This document shows positions 52,890-62,541 of a DNA stretch of 64,000 bases, piece after piece. Below the pieces are notes generated by a model, which saw only the letters and a list, made by a program, of their open reading frames with translations, did no database searches and was not told the origin of the DNA. The position numbers and the translations under genes are program-made. Origin of the DNA: Saccharopolyspora indica (lineage in GTDB: Bacteria; Actinomycetota; Actinomycetes; Mycobacteriales; Pseudonocardiaceae). Numbering within the stretch: position 1 is the first letter of the stretch; each line of letters begins with the position of its first letter. Location of the stretch: positions 30,814 through 94,813 of the forward strand of contig NZ_JAQGLB010000027.1 of NCBI RefSeq assembly GCF_027853965.1, given 5' to 3'.

Positions 52890-54809
52890 TCAGCCGTTGG
52901 CGGCCGGGCGGTCGGCGACGCGCAGCGGGACCCGCGGGCCGCCGAACTTCGCCAGCCAGTCGGTGATGCGGGCGGCGATGTCCTGCTCGGTGAGGCCGAG
53001 GTCGGCCAGCACCTCCTCGCGCGAGGAGTGGTCCAGGAACCGGTTCGGCACCGCCAGGTCGCGCAGCGGGACGTCCAGCTCCGCGTCGCGCAGCGCGGCC
53101 GCCAGCGCCCAGCCGAAGCCGCCGTGCCTGCCGCAGTCCTCCAGCGTGACCACCAGCCGGTGCCGGGCCGCCAGCTCGACGACCTGGTCCGGGACCGGCA
53201 CCACCCAGCGCGGGTCGACCACGGTGACCTCGATGCCCTGCGCCGCCAGCCGCTCGGCCGCCGCCACGGCCAGCTGACCGAACGCGCCGACCGCGACCAG
53301 CAGCACGTCGCCCTGGCCGCGCCGCAACACGTCGACCCCGCCGACGCGCTCGACCGCCGGGACCTCTTCGATCACCGAGCCCTTGGAGAAGCGCACCACG
53401 GTCGGCCCGTCGTCCACGGCCACGGCTTCGCGCAGCTCCTCGCGCAGCGTCACCGCGTCGCGCGGCGCGGCGACCTTGATGCCCGGGACCAGGCCCAGGA
53501 TCGACAGGTCCCACATGCCGTTGTGGCTGGCGCCGTCGTCGCCGGTGATGCCGGAGCGGTCCAGGGTGACCGTCACCGCCTGCTTGTGCAGCGCGACGTC
53601 CATCAGCAGCTGGTCGAAGGCGCGGTTGAGGAACGTCGAGTACACCGCGAACACCGGGTGCAGCCCGCCCATCGCCAGCCCGGCCGCGGCGGTCATCCCG
53701 TGCTGCTCGGCGATGCCGACGTCGAAGCAGCGGTCCGGGTAGGCCTCGCCGAACTTGCGCAGCCCGGTCGGGCCGAGCATCGCCGCGGTGATGGCCACCA
53801 CGTCGGGCCGTTCCGCGCCGATCTTCACCAGCTCGTCGGCGTAGACGTCGGTCCAGCTCGTCGGGGCGGGCTTCTTCGGCAGACCGGTCTCCGGGTCGAT
53901 GACCTTGACCTGGTGCATCTGCTCGGCCTGGTCGTTCTCGGCCGGGGCGAAGCCGTTGCCCTTGCGGGTCACCGCGTGCACGATCACCGGGCCGCCGAAG
54001 GACTTGGCCATCTGCAGCGCGTGCTCCATCGCGCGGATGTCGTGGCCGTCCACCGGGCCCAGGTACTTGATGCCGAGGTCGGAGAACATCACCTGCGGGG
54101 CGAAGGCGTCCTTGATGCCGCTCTTGGCCGCGTGCAGGCCGGTGTAGAGCGAGCGGCCCACCACGGGCAGGTTGCGCAGCGTGCGGCGACCGCTCTCCAG
54201 CGCCTTCTCGTAGCTCGGGTTCAGCCGCAGCGCGGCGAGGTGCTCGGCCAGGCCGCCGATGGTCGGGGCGTAGGAGCGGCCGTTGTCGTTGACCACGATC
54301 ACCACCGGGCGCTCCTGGTCGGCGGCGATGTTGTTCAGCGCCTCCCAGCACATCCCGCCGGTCAGCGCACCGTCGCCGACGATCGCCACGGCGTGCCGCT
54401 GCTCGCCGCGCAGCTGGAAGGCGCGGGCCATGCCGTCGGCGTAGGACAGCGCGGTCGAGGCGTGGCTGTTCTCCACGTGGTCGTGGTCGCTCTCGGCGCG
54501 CGACGGGTAGCCGGACAGGCCGTCCCGCTTGCGCAGCTGGTCGAAACCGCCCTGCCGACCGGTGATGATCTTGTGCACGTAAGCCTGGTGCCCGGTGTCG
54601 AACACCACCGCGTCGCGCGGCGAGTCGAACACCCGGTGCACGGCCAGGGTCAGCTCCACCGCGCCCAGGTTCGGCCCCAGGTGGCCGCCGGTGCGGGAGA
54701 CCTTCTCGATCAGGAACTTCCTGATCTCGTCGGCCAGTTGCGCCAGCTCAGCGTGTTTAAGGCGCCGGACGTCGGCCGGACTGCTCACGGACCCCAGCAG
54801 CGTCACCAC
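52890..54809 (-). CDS. dxs: 1-deoxy-D-xylulose-5-phosphate synthase
   Basis: 639 residues, full length. HLGPNLGAVELT, the thiamine-pyrophosphate motif VGDGALTGGMCWEALNN, GHDI and the transketolase-like pyrimidine domain (DVGIAEQHGMTAAAGLAMGG) are present. It makes DXP from pyruvate and glyceraldehyde-3-phosphate, the first step of the MEP isoprenoid pathway. Two adjacent GTG codons may start. A hairpin terminator separates it from the two-component genes. Confidence 0.96.
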   Translation of the reverse strand: MVTLLGSVSSPADVRRLKHAELAQLADEIRKFLIEKVSRTGGHLGPNLGAVELTLAVHRVFDSPRDAVVFDTGHQAYVHKIITGRQGGFDQLRKRDGLSGYPSRAESDHDHVENSHASTALSYADGMARAFQLRGEQRHAVAIVGDGALTGGMCWEALNNIAADQERPVVIVVNDNGRSYAPTIGGLAEHLAALRLNPSYEKALESGRRTLRNLPVVGRSLYTGLHAAKSGIKDAFAPQVMFSDLGIKYLGPVDGHDIRAMEHALQMAKSFGGPVIVHAVTRKGNGFAPAENDQAEQMHQVKVIDPETGLPKKPAPTSWTDVYADELVKIGAERPDVVAITAAMLGPTGLRKFGEAYPDRCFDVGIAEQHGMTAAAGLAMGGLHPVFAVYSTFLNRAFDQLLMDVALHKQAVTVTLDRSGITGDDGASHNGMWDLSILGLVPGIKVAAPRDAVTLREELREAVAVDDGPTVVRFSKGSVIEEVPAVERVGGVDVLRRGQGDVLLVAVGAFGQLAVAAAERLAAQGIEVTVVDPRWVVPVPDQVVELAARHRLVVTLEDCGRHGGFGWALAAALRDAELDVPLRDLAVPNRFLDHSSREEVLADLGLTEQDIAARITDWLAKFGGPRVPLRVADRPAANG

Positions 54810-55036
54810 TCCACCTCACTCATCGTGCTGGTCGGGTTCATTCGCATGCTGGGACCGGACTGGCTGCCCGGCTCCGCCGCGATGCATGGTCCGCCCAGTC
54901 TACGGAGCGGGCTGCCGGACGCCCGGTCGCGGTGCGCACGCCCGTTCGCAGTCACGCGATCACCAGAACGGACGCGTTCCGGTACCGCCGGAAGGCCGCT
55001 GTTGCTAGCGTTCGGCAATCAGTCGAGGAGGGTGAG

Positions 55037-55531
55037 ATGACCGACCCCGGTGGCCGCAAGGCCGAGCTGGAAGCCCGCAACGCGGCCATGCGGGAGCAGG
55101 TGTCGTCGCTGATGGAGGGTCTGCAGCGGCAGACCGCCCAGCTGCAGGAGGCACAGGACGCGGCGATGGCGGCGACCGGCGAGGCGACGTCGGCGGACGG
55201 CCTGGCGACCGTGCACGTCAACGCTGTGGGCATCGTCACCGACGTCCAGATCTCCCCCTCGGCGTTCAAGTCCAGCACTCCGGAGAAGCTGGCCCGCAGC
55301 TTCGCGGAAGCGGCCCAGGCGGCCGCGCGCGACGCCCGGAGCAAGGCCGACGCGGCCATGGCGCCGCTGCAGGAGAACGTCCCGGACCTGCCCGACTTCT
55401 TCCCCGGCGCACCCTCGCTGAAGGACCTGATGCCCACCCCGCCGCCGGAGCCGACCGCCCCGGCCAAGCCCGAGCAGTCCGATGACGACGACTGGGAGCC
55501 CCGGTCGGCTTTCCGGAAGGACCCGTGGTGA
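55037..55531 (+). CDS. YbaB/EbfC-family protein of a type VII-like cassette
   Basis: 164 residues. The N-terminal 100 residues show the YbaB pattern: a helix rich in Gln/Glu (REQVSSLMEGLQRQTAQLQE), then LATVHVNAVGIVTDVQIS. A Pro-rich, acidic tail follows. YbaB proteins bind DNA, but in actinobacteria such variants often precede WXG100-like genes and may act as chaperones or partners there. The ATG has CGAGGAGG nearby, and the stop overlaps the next start. Confidence 0.82.
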   Translation: MTDPGGRKAELEARNAAMREQVSSLMEGLQRQTAQLQEAQDAAMAATGEATSADGLATVHVNAVGIVTDVQISPSAFKSSTPEKLARSFAEAAQAAARDARSKADAAMAPLQENVPDLPDFFPGAPSLKDLMPTPPPEPTAPAKPEQSDDDDWEPRSAFRKDPW

Positions 55532-55830
55532 CCAGCTTCGACGTCGATCCCGAGGCGTTGCGCGGCGCCTCCCCCAAGTTCGACACCGCAGCCGACAAGC
55601 TGCAAGCGGCCCTGGACAAGCTCAACGGCGTGCTGCATGCCGAGGGCAACTGCTGGGGCGGTGACGACGCCGGTCAGCAGTTCGCCAAGGACTACGAACC
55701 GGCCTCGGCCTCGGCGGGCGACACCTTCACCGGGCTGACCGGAGCCCTGCACCAGATCCGCGGTGAGCTCGACGCCACCGCGGACACCTGGGACGACGAC
55801 GACACCAACAACGCCAACAGCTTCCGCTGA
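55528..55830 (+). CDS. WXG100-like (ESAT-6 family) protein
   Basis: 100 residues, all helical, with W43-G44-G45 (NCWGGDDAG) in the turn between two helices, the hallmark of type VII secretion substrates. No Y-x3-D/E signal is obvious at the end, so it may be secreted as a heterodimer with its neighbour. GTG start overlaps the previous stop (GTGA); a GTG one codon earlier is equally possible. Confidence 0.82.
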   Translation: MTSFDVDPEALRGASPKFDTAADKLQAALDKLNGVLHAEGNCWGGDDAGQQFAKDYEPASASAGDTFTGLTGALHQIRGELDATADTWDDDDTNNANSFR

Positions 55831-55844
55831 GCAGGGGTCACCGA

Positions 55845-57017
55845 ATGGGCATCGAAATTCCGGACGCGGTGAAGTGGCTGACCCCGATCGTGGTGGGCGC
55901 CGACTGGCCCGAGGGCGATGAGACCGCTCTGCGGCGGGTCGCCGAGGCGTGGGTGGCGGCGGGTCAGGACGTCGACGGCGTCATCCAGGAGACCGAGGCC
56001 GCCATCCAGGCCGCCGTGGGCACCATGGAGGGCCAGACGCACGACGCCTTCGTGGAGTTCGCGAAGGGCTACGTCAACGGCGACGCCGGTCACCTCCCGG
56101 ACCTGAAGAAGCTCTGCGAGGCGCTCGGCGAAGGTGCCGACGGCGCCGCGCTGGAGATCGAGTACACCAAGATGAGCATCATCGCGGCGCTGCTCATCCT
56201 GGCCGCGCAGATCGCCGCGATGATCGCCTCCGCGGTGGCCACCTTCGGGGCCAGCACCGCCGGGATCCCGGTGGCCCAGGCGGCCACCCAGATGACCGTG
56301 CGGATGTTCTTCCAGCAGCTGCTGCAGAAGATCGCCCAGCAGATCCTGATCAACGTCGCGATCAACGTCGGCGTCGACGCGGGCATCCAGAGCCTGCAGT
56401 TCGCCAGGGGCGACCGGCAGAGCTGGGACTGGTCCAACACCGGCAACGCGGCGGTCTCCGGTGTCGCGGCGGGCCTGGCGGGCGGGCTGGTCGACGGCAT
56501 CGCGCCCGGCGTCGGCCAGCACATCGGCAAGGACCTGATGGGCAACGCCACCAAGAACTTCACCGAGGCCGCCGCCTACGGCGCCGCCCGGGGCGCGATG
56601 TCCGGGATGCTCGGCAACGTGATCAACAAGGGCCTGCACGGCGAGGCGCCGAGCTGGAACGACTTCACCTCCGGGGCCATCTCCGGTGGCGTGTCCGGGG
56701 CGACCGGCGGCATGCAGAGCAGGCACGAGGGGCTCAACGCCACCTGGGAGGGCAACGGCCGCGGCGAGGCGTCGGGCGGCGGCGAGTGGACCTCCGGCTC
56801 CAACACCCAGGGCTGGCGGTTCGAGACCGACGACGGCGCCGTCGTCGGGGCCAACGTGGACAGCCCCTACGGCAACGGCTTCAACTCCGGCACGGCCGGC
56901 CAGCACATCGAGAACCCGATCGGCCCGAACAACGTCAACAACAACGACTACGGCGACGTCGACGACCGGCCGCAGGGAAAGCCGGAGAAGCTGGACCTGC
57001 CGGAGGGCCCGAACTGA
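55845..57017 (+). CDS. Large WXG100_2-domain secreted effector-like protein
   Basis: 390 residues. The N-terminal 80 residues (IEIPDAVKWLTPIVVGADWP and the helices after it) match the N-terminal domain of actinobacterial CpnT-like and polymorphic effectors; Y76-x3-D80 (YVNGD) fits a type VII secretion signal. A hydrophobic stretch (about 108-145) and Gly/Ala-rich helices to 290 could insert into membranes. The C-terminal 100 residues are Gly/Asn-rich, without a recognised toxin or nuclease motif. No immunity gene is obvious. Confidence 0.78.
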   Translation: MGIEIPDAVKWLTPIVVGADWPEGDETALRRVAEAWVAAGQDVDGVIQETEAAIQAAVGTMEGQTHDAFVEFAKGYVNGDAGHLPDLKKLCEALGEGADGAALEIEYTKMSIIAALLILAAQIAAMIASAVATFGASTAGIPVAQAATQMTVRMFFQQLLQKIAQQILINVAINVGVDAGIQSLQFARGDRQSWDWSNTGNAAVSGVAAGLAGGLVDGIAPGVGQHIGKDLMGNATKNFTEAAAYGAARGAMSGMLGNVINKGLHGEAPSWNDFTSGAISGGVSGATGGMQSRHEGLNATWEGNGRGEASGGGEWTSGSNTQGWRFETDDGAVVGANVDSPYGNGFNSGTAGQHIENPIGPNNVNNNDYGDVDDRPQGKPEKLDLPEGPN

Positions 57018-57018
57018 G

Positions 57019-58164
57019 TCACCGCCAGGGCCGCCACTGCGGGATCGGGGCGCGGTCCGGGCGCCGGTCGCCCCACGGCGGGCTGTGCGGCGGGAGCTGC
57101 TGGAGCTCGGCGAACTCCAGCCGCTTCCGCACGCGCAACCACGCGACGACGAAGTAGCCGCCGAGCGCCAGCCCGACGGCGCCGACGATCCACACCCCGG
57201 GGTCGGTGAGCGCCCGGCCGGCGGCCGTGGCCAGCAGCCCGGTGCCGAGCAGCGCGGCCAGGAATCCCACCGGTGCCCGGAACGCCGGGTGCGCCTGCTT
57301 CTTCCCGCCGTGGCGGTAGGTCGTGGTGCGCGCGACCGCCCACTCGTGCAGCGCGTGCCAGGAAGCGAGGTCCTGCGGGCCGGTGCGCTGCGACCAGGCC
57401 GCGGTGCCGCGACGACGCACGACGTCGGCCACCAACCGCGGATCCTCCACCGGCAGCACCCACTGCTGGTTCCCGGCGACCAACCGCACCGCCGGGCCGC
57501 GCCGCAGCCGGACGTCGACGCCGCCGGGCAGCGGCCACCGGACCTCCTCAGCGGTGATCTCGCCGGGCTGGGCCAGCGAGAGCTCCGCCAGCGGCAGCGC
57601 GTGATCGACGTGCCCACCACCGGCGATGGCACCGCGCACCAGCACCACCCGGTCCCGGCCGATCCGCAGCCGCGCGGTGCCCGCCGGCACGACCGCCTCC
57701 ACGTCCAGCTCGGCGAGGTCGGCCGCGAGCGCGGTGCACCGGCGGGACGCCACGCGCGCCACCAGCGGCGCGACGACCAGCGCGACCAGCCCGAGCAGCC
57801 CGGGCGGAGCCGCGAAGACCAGGTCGGCCACCACCGGCGGCGCGACGGCCAGCAGCGCCCAGCCCGGCCAGCGGCGCGGTGTCCGCTGGTCCAGCAGCCA
57901 GCACACCGCGGCGATCGCGATCCACACCGCGGCCCAGATCACGATGAAACCGGGCGCGGCGGGCACGGCGAGCAGCAGCGCCAGCGCGGGCAGCAGCACG
58001 ACGGCCAGCCCGCCCGATGCGATCGCCGCCGGACGTCGCCCGGGCACGGATTCCGCCGCGGTGCTGGGGTTTCCCGGCACCGCGCGCACCTCGGTCCCCG
58101 ATTCGGGCGGGGCGGGCAGCACCTCCGGCAGGTGTTCGCGTTGTGTCATCTCGCCGTTTCCCAT
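57019..58164 (-). CDS. Membrane protein with PH-like domain, type VII cassette neighbour
   Basis: 381 residues. Two pairs of membrane helices (about 46-115 and 285-335) surround a beta-rich cytosolic region (VEAVVPAGTARLRIGRDRVVLV; PLPGGVDVRLRRG) that looks PH-like. No known family was recognised. It ends one base from the convergent effector-like gene and lies downstream of a gene of similar design, so the two may work together. The start could be this ATG or the one five codons inside. Confidence 0.65.
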   Translation of the reverse strand: MGNGEMTQREHLPEVLPAPPESGTEVRAVPGNPSTAAESVPGRRPAAIASGGLAVVLLPALALLLAVPAAPGFIVIWAAVWIAIAAVCWLLDQRTPRRWPGWALLAVAPPVVADLVFAAPPGLLGLVALVVAPLVARVASRRCTALAADLAELDVEAVVPAGTARLRIGRDRVVLVRGAIAGGGHVDHALPLAELSLAQPGEITAEEVRWPLPGGVDVRLRRGPAVRLVAGNQQWVLPVEDPRLVADVVRRRGTAAWSQRTGPQDLASWHALHEWAVARTTTYRHGGKKQAHPAFRAPVGFLAALLGTGLLATAAGRALTDPGVWIVGAVGLALGGYFVVAWLRVRKRLEFAELQQLPPHSPPWGDRRPDRAPIPQWRPWR

Positions 58165-58174
58165 TCTCGAGCGG

Positions 58175-59053
58175 TCAGCACTCCAGGCGCTCCGGCGCGC
58201 GCCCGCGCATCGCGACGCGGGCGCTCAGGACGTCGGCGAACGCCGGATCGACCGGCAGCAGCTGCTCGTCGTGCCGGGTGCGGACCACCACGACGTCACC
58301 GGGCGGCACCGACGCCCCGCGCCCGTCGGACAGCCACGCCCACGGGAGGTCCTCCGGCGAGCTCGGCCGGACACCGACACCGATGATCGCCGACAACTCG
58401 ACGTCCTTCGTGGACGGTTGCCGGGCGGGTCGCCCCGCGGCGGTCCGCACCGTCAGCCGCAGGCGGTCTTCGGTCAGCAGCAGGGAGTCCTCTGCGCCGC
58501 CCTGCGACGAGCGCAGCGGCAACCGCAGCAGGAACTCGCTGCCGCCGAGCTCGTGCAACGGCGCCCGCAGCACCGCGCGCCGCGCCGCTTCGGTGGCCAG
58601 CACCGGGATCGCGGTCCCGACGACCAGCAGCACCACCGGTTGCCACCACGACAGCACGCCGTTGCCGACCACCCGGATCAGCGCCAGCAGCAGGCCGAGG
58701 GCCTGCAGCGGCCCGACGACGGCGGAGTGCAGGTGCCAGCCGTGCGGTTTGCGGCGCCAGTCGACGCCGTCCGCCGCCCGCTTCGCCAACCAGACCGCGG
58801 CGGGGATCGGCAGCCCCACCAGCACGGCGGCGAACACCCAGCCCACCAGGTCCTGCGTGCCGCGCGGAGCGGTCAGCGGCAGCGTCGAGCCCTCGGTGAC
58901 CAGCGACCAGGCCAGTCCCAGCACCGACACCACCAGCTCGACCGCGCAGAAGGAAGCCGCCACCCGCAGCCACGTCCGAGCCCGCCGCCACCGCTGTTCG
59001 ACGGCGGCCCGGGCGCTCGGGGCGACCCGGCCGGGAACCTCGTCAAGCCACAC
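58175..59053 (-). CDS. Membrane protein, partner of the 57019 gene
   Basis: 292 residues with four membrane helices (about 30-155) and a beta-rich C-terminal part (SLLLTEDRLRLTVRTA; VELSAIIGVGVRP) like the PH-like region of the following gene. GTG start with GGAGG nine bases upstream. Its stop is ten bases before the next start. Function unknown; a membrane partner for the WXG100-like proteins is a guess from position. Confidence 0.65.
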   Translation of the reverse strand: MWLDEVPGRVAPSARAAVEQRWRRARTWLRVAASFCAVELVVSVLGLAWSLVTEGSTLPLTAPRGTQDLVGWVFAAVLVGLPIPAAVWLAKRAADGVDWRRKPHGWHLHSAVVGPLQALGLLLALIRVVGNGVLSWWQPVVLLVVGTAIPVLATEAARRAVLRAPLHELGGSEFLLRLPLRSSQGGAEDSLLLTEDRLRLTVRTAAGRPARQPSTKDVELSAIIGVGVRPSSPEDLPWAWLSDGRGASVPPGDVVVVRTRHDEQLLPVDPAFADVLSARVAMRGRAPERLEC

Positions 59054-59071
59054 CGCGACTCCCTCCGCCGG

Positions 59072-60313
59072 TCACTCCCCGGCCGCCTCCAGCAGGGCGA
59101 TGCACTCGATGTGGTGAGTCATCGGGAAGGCGTCGAAGGCCTCCAGCTCCCGCAGGCGGTAGCCGCGCTCCGCGTAGAGGCCCACGTCGCGGGCCAGGGC
59201 CGCCGGATCGCAGGCTATGTGCACGATCCGCGACGGACGGCGATCGGCGATGGCGTCCACCACGGCGCGCCCGGCGCCCTTGCGGGGCGGGTCCAGGACC
59301 ACGACGTCGGGCACCGGCAGGTCCTCGTCCTCGGTCACCCGCTCCACCGTGCCCGCGCGGAACGACACCTGCGGGAACTCGCGCAGGTTCGCCACCGCCT
59401 CCTCCACGGCGCGCTTGGACGACTCCACGAGCAGCACCGATCCGGTCGGCCCGGCCTGCTCGGCGAGCACCGCGGCGAACAGCCCGACCCCGCCGTAGAG
59501 GTCCCAGGCCACCCCGCCGGAGGGCACCTCGGCCAGCCGGGCGACGGTCTCGCTGAACACGTCCGGCGCGGCCTGGTGCACCTGCCAGAAGCCCTGCACC
59601 GACACGTCGAACGCGCGGCCCGCGGCGGACTCGTGCGCCACCGCCCCGCCGCGGACGTGCCGGGCCACCGGGCGCGCGTGCCGCCGCTGCGGCTTGTGGT
59701 CCACCGCGGTCACGTGCACGTCGCCGAGCGAGTCCTCGACCACGGTCAGCTCCGCGCCCGGCCGCCAGCGGCGCTCGGTGACCTCGTCCATCGCGCCCGC
59801 CGCGGTGATCGGGCAGTCGGTCACCGGGATCACCCGGTGGCTGCGGTGCGCCCGGAACCCGGCGTTGCCGCGGCGGTCCACCGCCAGCCGCGCGCGGGTG
59901 CGCCAGCGCAGCAGCCCGCCGGGCAGCTCGCGCACCCGCACCGGCCAGTCGATCCCGGCGATCCGCTGCAGCTGCTCGGCCACCACGGCGGCCTTCAGCT
60001 CGCGCTGAGTCTCCCCCGAGGCGTGCTGCCAGTCGCAGCCACCGCAGCGGTCGCGCCCGAGCGCCATGTCGGCCAGCGGGCACGGCGGGTCCACCCGCCC
60101 GGCGGCCGGGGTCAGCACCTCGACCGCGTCCGCGCGGCAGAACCCTCCCCCGGCGTCCTCGGTGACCTCCGCGACCACGACCTCGCCGGGCAGCGCGTGC
60201 CGGACGAACACCACCCGGCCCTCGTGCCGCGCCACGCAGTGGCCGCCGTGCGCGACGGCGCCCACCTCGACCTCGAGCCGCCTACCGGTCCAGTCCGGTT
60301 TTCCGGTCACCAT
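59072..60313 (-). CDS. TrmA/RumA-like RNA 5-methyluridine methyltransferase
   Basis: 413 residues. An N-terminal TRAM-like domain (VGAVAHGGHCVARHEGRVVFV) precedes a Cys set (CPLADMALGRDRCGGCDW, plus CPIT) able to hold an iron-sulfur cluster as in RumA. The SAM domain has DLYGGVGLFA and VVLDPPRKG, and the nucleophile Cys is in IACDPAALARD. The target, 23S rRNA or tRNA uridine, is not settled. It overlaps the end of the APC permease gene by 32 bases; Rv2689c is the positional match. Confidence 0.88.
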   Translation of the reverse strand: MVTGKPDWTGRRLEVEVGAVAHGGHCVARHEGRVVFVRHALPGEVVVAEVTEDAGGGFCRADAVEVLTPAAGRVDPPCPLADMALGRDRCGGCDWQHASGETQRELKAAVVAEQLQRIAGIDWPVRVRELPGGLLRWRTRARLAVDRRGNAGFRAHRSHRVIPVTDCPITAAGAMDEVTERRWRPGAELTVVEDSLGDVHVTAVDHKPQRRHARPVARHVRGGAVAHESAAGRAFDVSVQGFWQVHQAAPDVFSETVARLAEVPSGGVAWDLYGGVGLFAAVLAEQAGPTGSVLLVESSKRAVEEAVANLREFPQVSFRAGTVERVTEDEDLPVPDVVVLDPPRKGAGRAVVDAIADRRPSRIVHIACDPAALARDVGLYAERGYRLRELEAFDAFPMTHHIECIALLEAAGE

Positions 60314-62318
60314 TTCCCTTCCCGTTGGCCCCCAGCCCGCGCCGGGAGGCGCCGGGCATCGAGGCCAGCTGCTGCTTCTTCTTCTGGCGGATCCGGTCGG
60401 AGGACTCCAGCTGCCACGGCACGCTGGTGACCATCACGCCCGGCTGGAACAGCAGCCGGCTCTTGAGCCGCAGCGCGCTCTGGTTGTGCAGGAGCTGCTC
60501 CCACCAGTGCCCCACCACATACTCCGGGATGAACACGGTCACCACGTCGCGGGGGCTGTCCCGGCGGATGCGCTTGACGTACTCCAGCACCGGCCGGGTG
60601 ATCTCCCGGTACGGCGATTCCAGCACCTTCAGCGGCACCGGCAGGTTCTCCGCCTCCCACTGGGCGGTCAGCGCCCGGGTGTCGCCGTCGTCGACGTTGA
60701 CCGTGACGCCCTCCAGCACGTCGGGCCGGGTGGCGCGGGCGTAGGCGATGGCGCGCATCGTCGGCAGGTGCAGCTTGGAGACCAGCACCAGCGCGTGGTT
60801 GCGCGAGGGCAGCACGGCGTCGGTCTCCTGCCGCTTGAGCTCCTCGGCCACCCGGTCGTAGTGCCTGCGGATGGCGGTCATCAGCACGTAGATGGCGGCC
60901 ATCGCGGCGATGGCGATCCAGGCGCCGTGGGTGAACTTGGTGATCAGCACGATCACCAGCACGCTGGCCGTCATCACCAGCCCGAAGCCGTTGATCGCCT
61001 GCGCCCGCCGCATCGCCGACCGGGCCTGCGGGTCGGTCTCGGTGCGCAGCTTCCGGTTCCAGTGCCGGATCATGCCGCTCTGGCTGAGCACGAACGACAC
61101 GAACACGCCGACGATGTAGAGCTGGATCAGCCGGGTGACCTCGGCGTCGAACGCGATCACCAGGACGACCGCGCCGACGGCCAGGAACACGATGCCGTTG
61201 GAGAACGCCAGCCGGTCGCCGCGGGTGTGCAGCTGCCGCGGCAGGAACCGGTCCTGCGCCAGGATCGACCCGAGCACCGGGAAGCCGTTGAACGCGGTGT
61301 TGGCCGCCAGCACCAGGATCAGGCCGGTGAAGAACACCAGGTACCACACGCCTGGCGGGAAGCCCGCGAAGACCGCCTCGGCCAGCTGCGCGACCAGCGT
61401 CTTCTGGTGGTAGCCCTCCGGGGCGCCGATCAGCTGGTGGGCCGGGTCCTCGGCGATCACGGCACCGGTGATCCGGGCCAGCCACAGCAGCCCCAGGAAC
61501 ATGATCACCGCGAAGGTGCCCATCAGCGCCAGCGTGGTCGCCGCGTTGCGCGACTTGGGCTTGCGGAACGCGGGCACGCCGTTGCTGATCGCCTCGACGC
61601 CGGTCAGCGCCGCGCTGCCGGAGGAGAACGCGCGCAGCACCAGGAACGCGAACGCGACCCCGGCCATCTGGCTCTCCTCGGCCACCAGCCCGAAGTCCGC
61701 GCTCTCGGCCCGCAGGTCCGCACCGAGCGCGTAGGTCTGGAACAGGCCCCAGACGATCATGCCGAGCACGCCGATGAGGAAGGCGTAGGTCGGGATCGCG
61801 AACAGCGAGCCCGCCTCCCGGACACCGCGCAGGTTCATCGCGGTCAGCAGCGCGATCGCGCCGACGGAGAACAGCACCTTGTGCTCGGCCACGAACGGGA
61901 TCACCGAGCCGATGTTGGCCGCCGCCGAGGAGATCGACACGGAGACGGTGAGGATGTAGTCGACCAGCAGCGCGCTGGCCACCATCAGACCCCACCGGGG
62001 GCCGTGGTTGACGGTGGCGACCTCGTAGTCGCCACCTCCGGAGGTGTAGGCGCGCACGTTCTGCCGGTACGACGCCACCACCGCGATCATCACCACGGCC
62101 ACCAGCAGCCCGATCCACGGGCTCACCGCGTACGCGGACAGGCCCGCCACCGAGAGCACCAGGAGGATCTCTTCGGGGGCGTAGGCGACGCTGGACATGG
62201 CGTCGGAGGAGAACACCGGCAGCGCGATGCGCTTGGGCAGCAGCGTGTGCGCGAGGCGGTCGCTGCGGAACGGGCGACCGACGATCAACCGTTTCGCCGC
62301 GGTTGCGAGCTTGGACAC
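60282..62318 (-). CDS. APC family permease with C-terminal cytosolic domain
   Basis: 678 residues. Twelve membrane helices fill residues 40-450 with the APC start SSDAMSSVAYAPEEI; a soluble C-terminal domain (about 480-640) has USP-like strands (ALVLVSKLHLPTMRAIAYA). Such long APC proteins lie beside ceoB-ceoC in mycobacteria (Rv2690c), suggesting cation-linked transport. The GTG start appears leaderless: TACGCT lies seven bases upstream. Divergent from the CeoB/TrkA gene. Confidence 0.88.
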   Translation of the reverse strand: MSKLATAAKRLIVGRPFRSDRLAHTLLPKRIALPVFSSDAMSSVAYAPEEILLVLSVAGLSAYAVSPWIGLLVAVVMIAVVASYRQNVRAYTSGGGDYEVATVNHGPRWGLMVASALLVDYILTVSVSISSAAANIGSVIPFVAEHKVLFSVGAIALLTAMNLRGVREAGSLFAIPTYAFLIGVLGMIVWGLFQTYALGADLRAESADFGLVAEESQMAGVAFAFLVLRAFSSGSAALTGVEAISNGVPAFRKPKSRNAATTLALMGTFAVIMFLGLLWLARITGAVIAEDPAHQLIGAPEGYHQKTLVAQLAEAVFAGFPPGVWYLVFFTGLILVLAANTAFNGFPVLGSILAQDRFLPRQLHTRGDRLAFSNGIVFLAVGAVVLVIAFDAEVTRLIQLYIVGVFVSFVLSQSGMIRHWNRKLRTETDPQARSAMRRAQAINGFGLVMTASVLVIVLITKFTHGAWIAIAAMAAIYVLMTAIRRHYDRVAEELKRQETDAVLPSRNHALVLVSKLHLPTMRAIAYARATRPDVLEGVTVNVDDGDTRALTAQWEAENLPVPLKVLESPYREITRPVLEYVKRIRRDSPRDVVTVFIPEYVVGHWWEQLLHNQSALRLKSRLLFQPGVMVTSVPWQLESSDRIRQKKKQQLASMPGASRRGLGANGKGNGDRKTGLDR

Positions 62319-62325
62319 GGCACAG

Positions 62326-62331
62326 AGCGTA
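62326..62331 (-). promoter_or_regulatory. Leaderless -10 element for the APC permease gene
   Basis: On the minus strand TACGCT lies exactly seven bases before the GTG start, with no ribosome binding site. Confidence 0.48.
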
Positions 62332-62541
62332 AGCGCAAACACCGGCCGACCGGGTGGTTCGGTCGTCCGTTTTGCTAGCAGGTCACATCCCGGGGCCACC
62401 CCTGCCCGGATCCGCGTCCCACCCGGTACCGTGCAGCAGCCCGGAACCGGCGCTCGCACCCCGGATCCGCCGCCGTCCGGGTACCGTCGGCAGACGATCG
62501 CGAGATCGTCGCGCACATCCCGCAGCGAGGAGACGAAGCTC

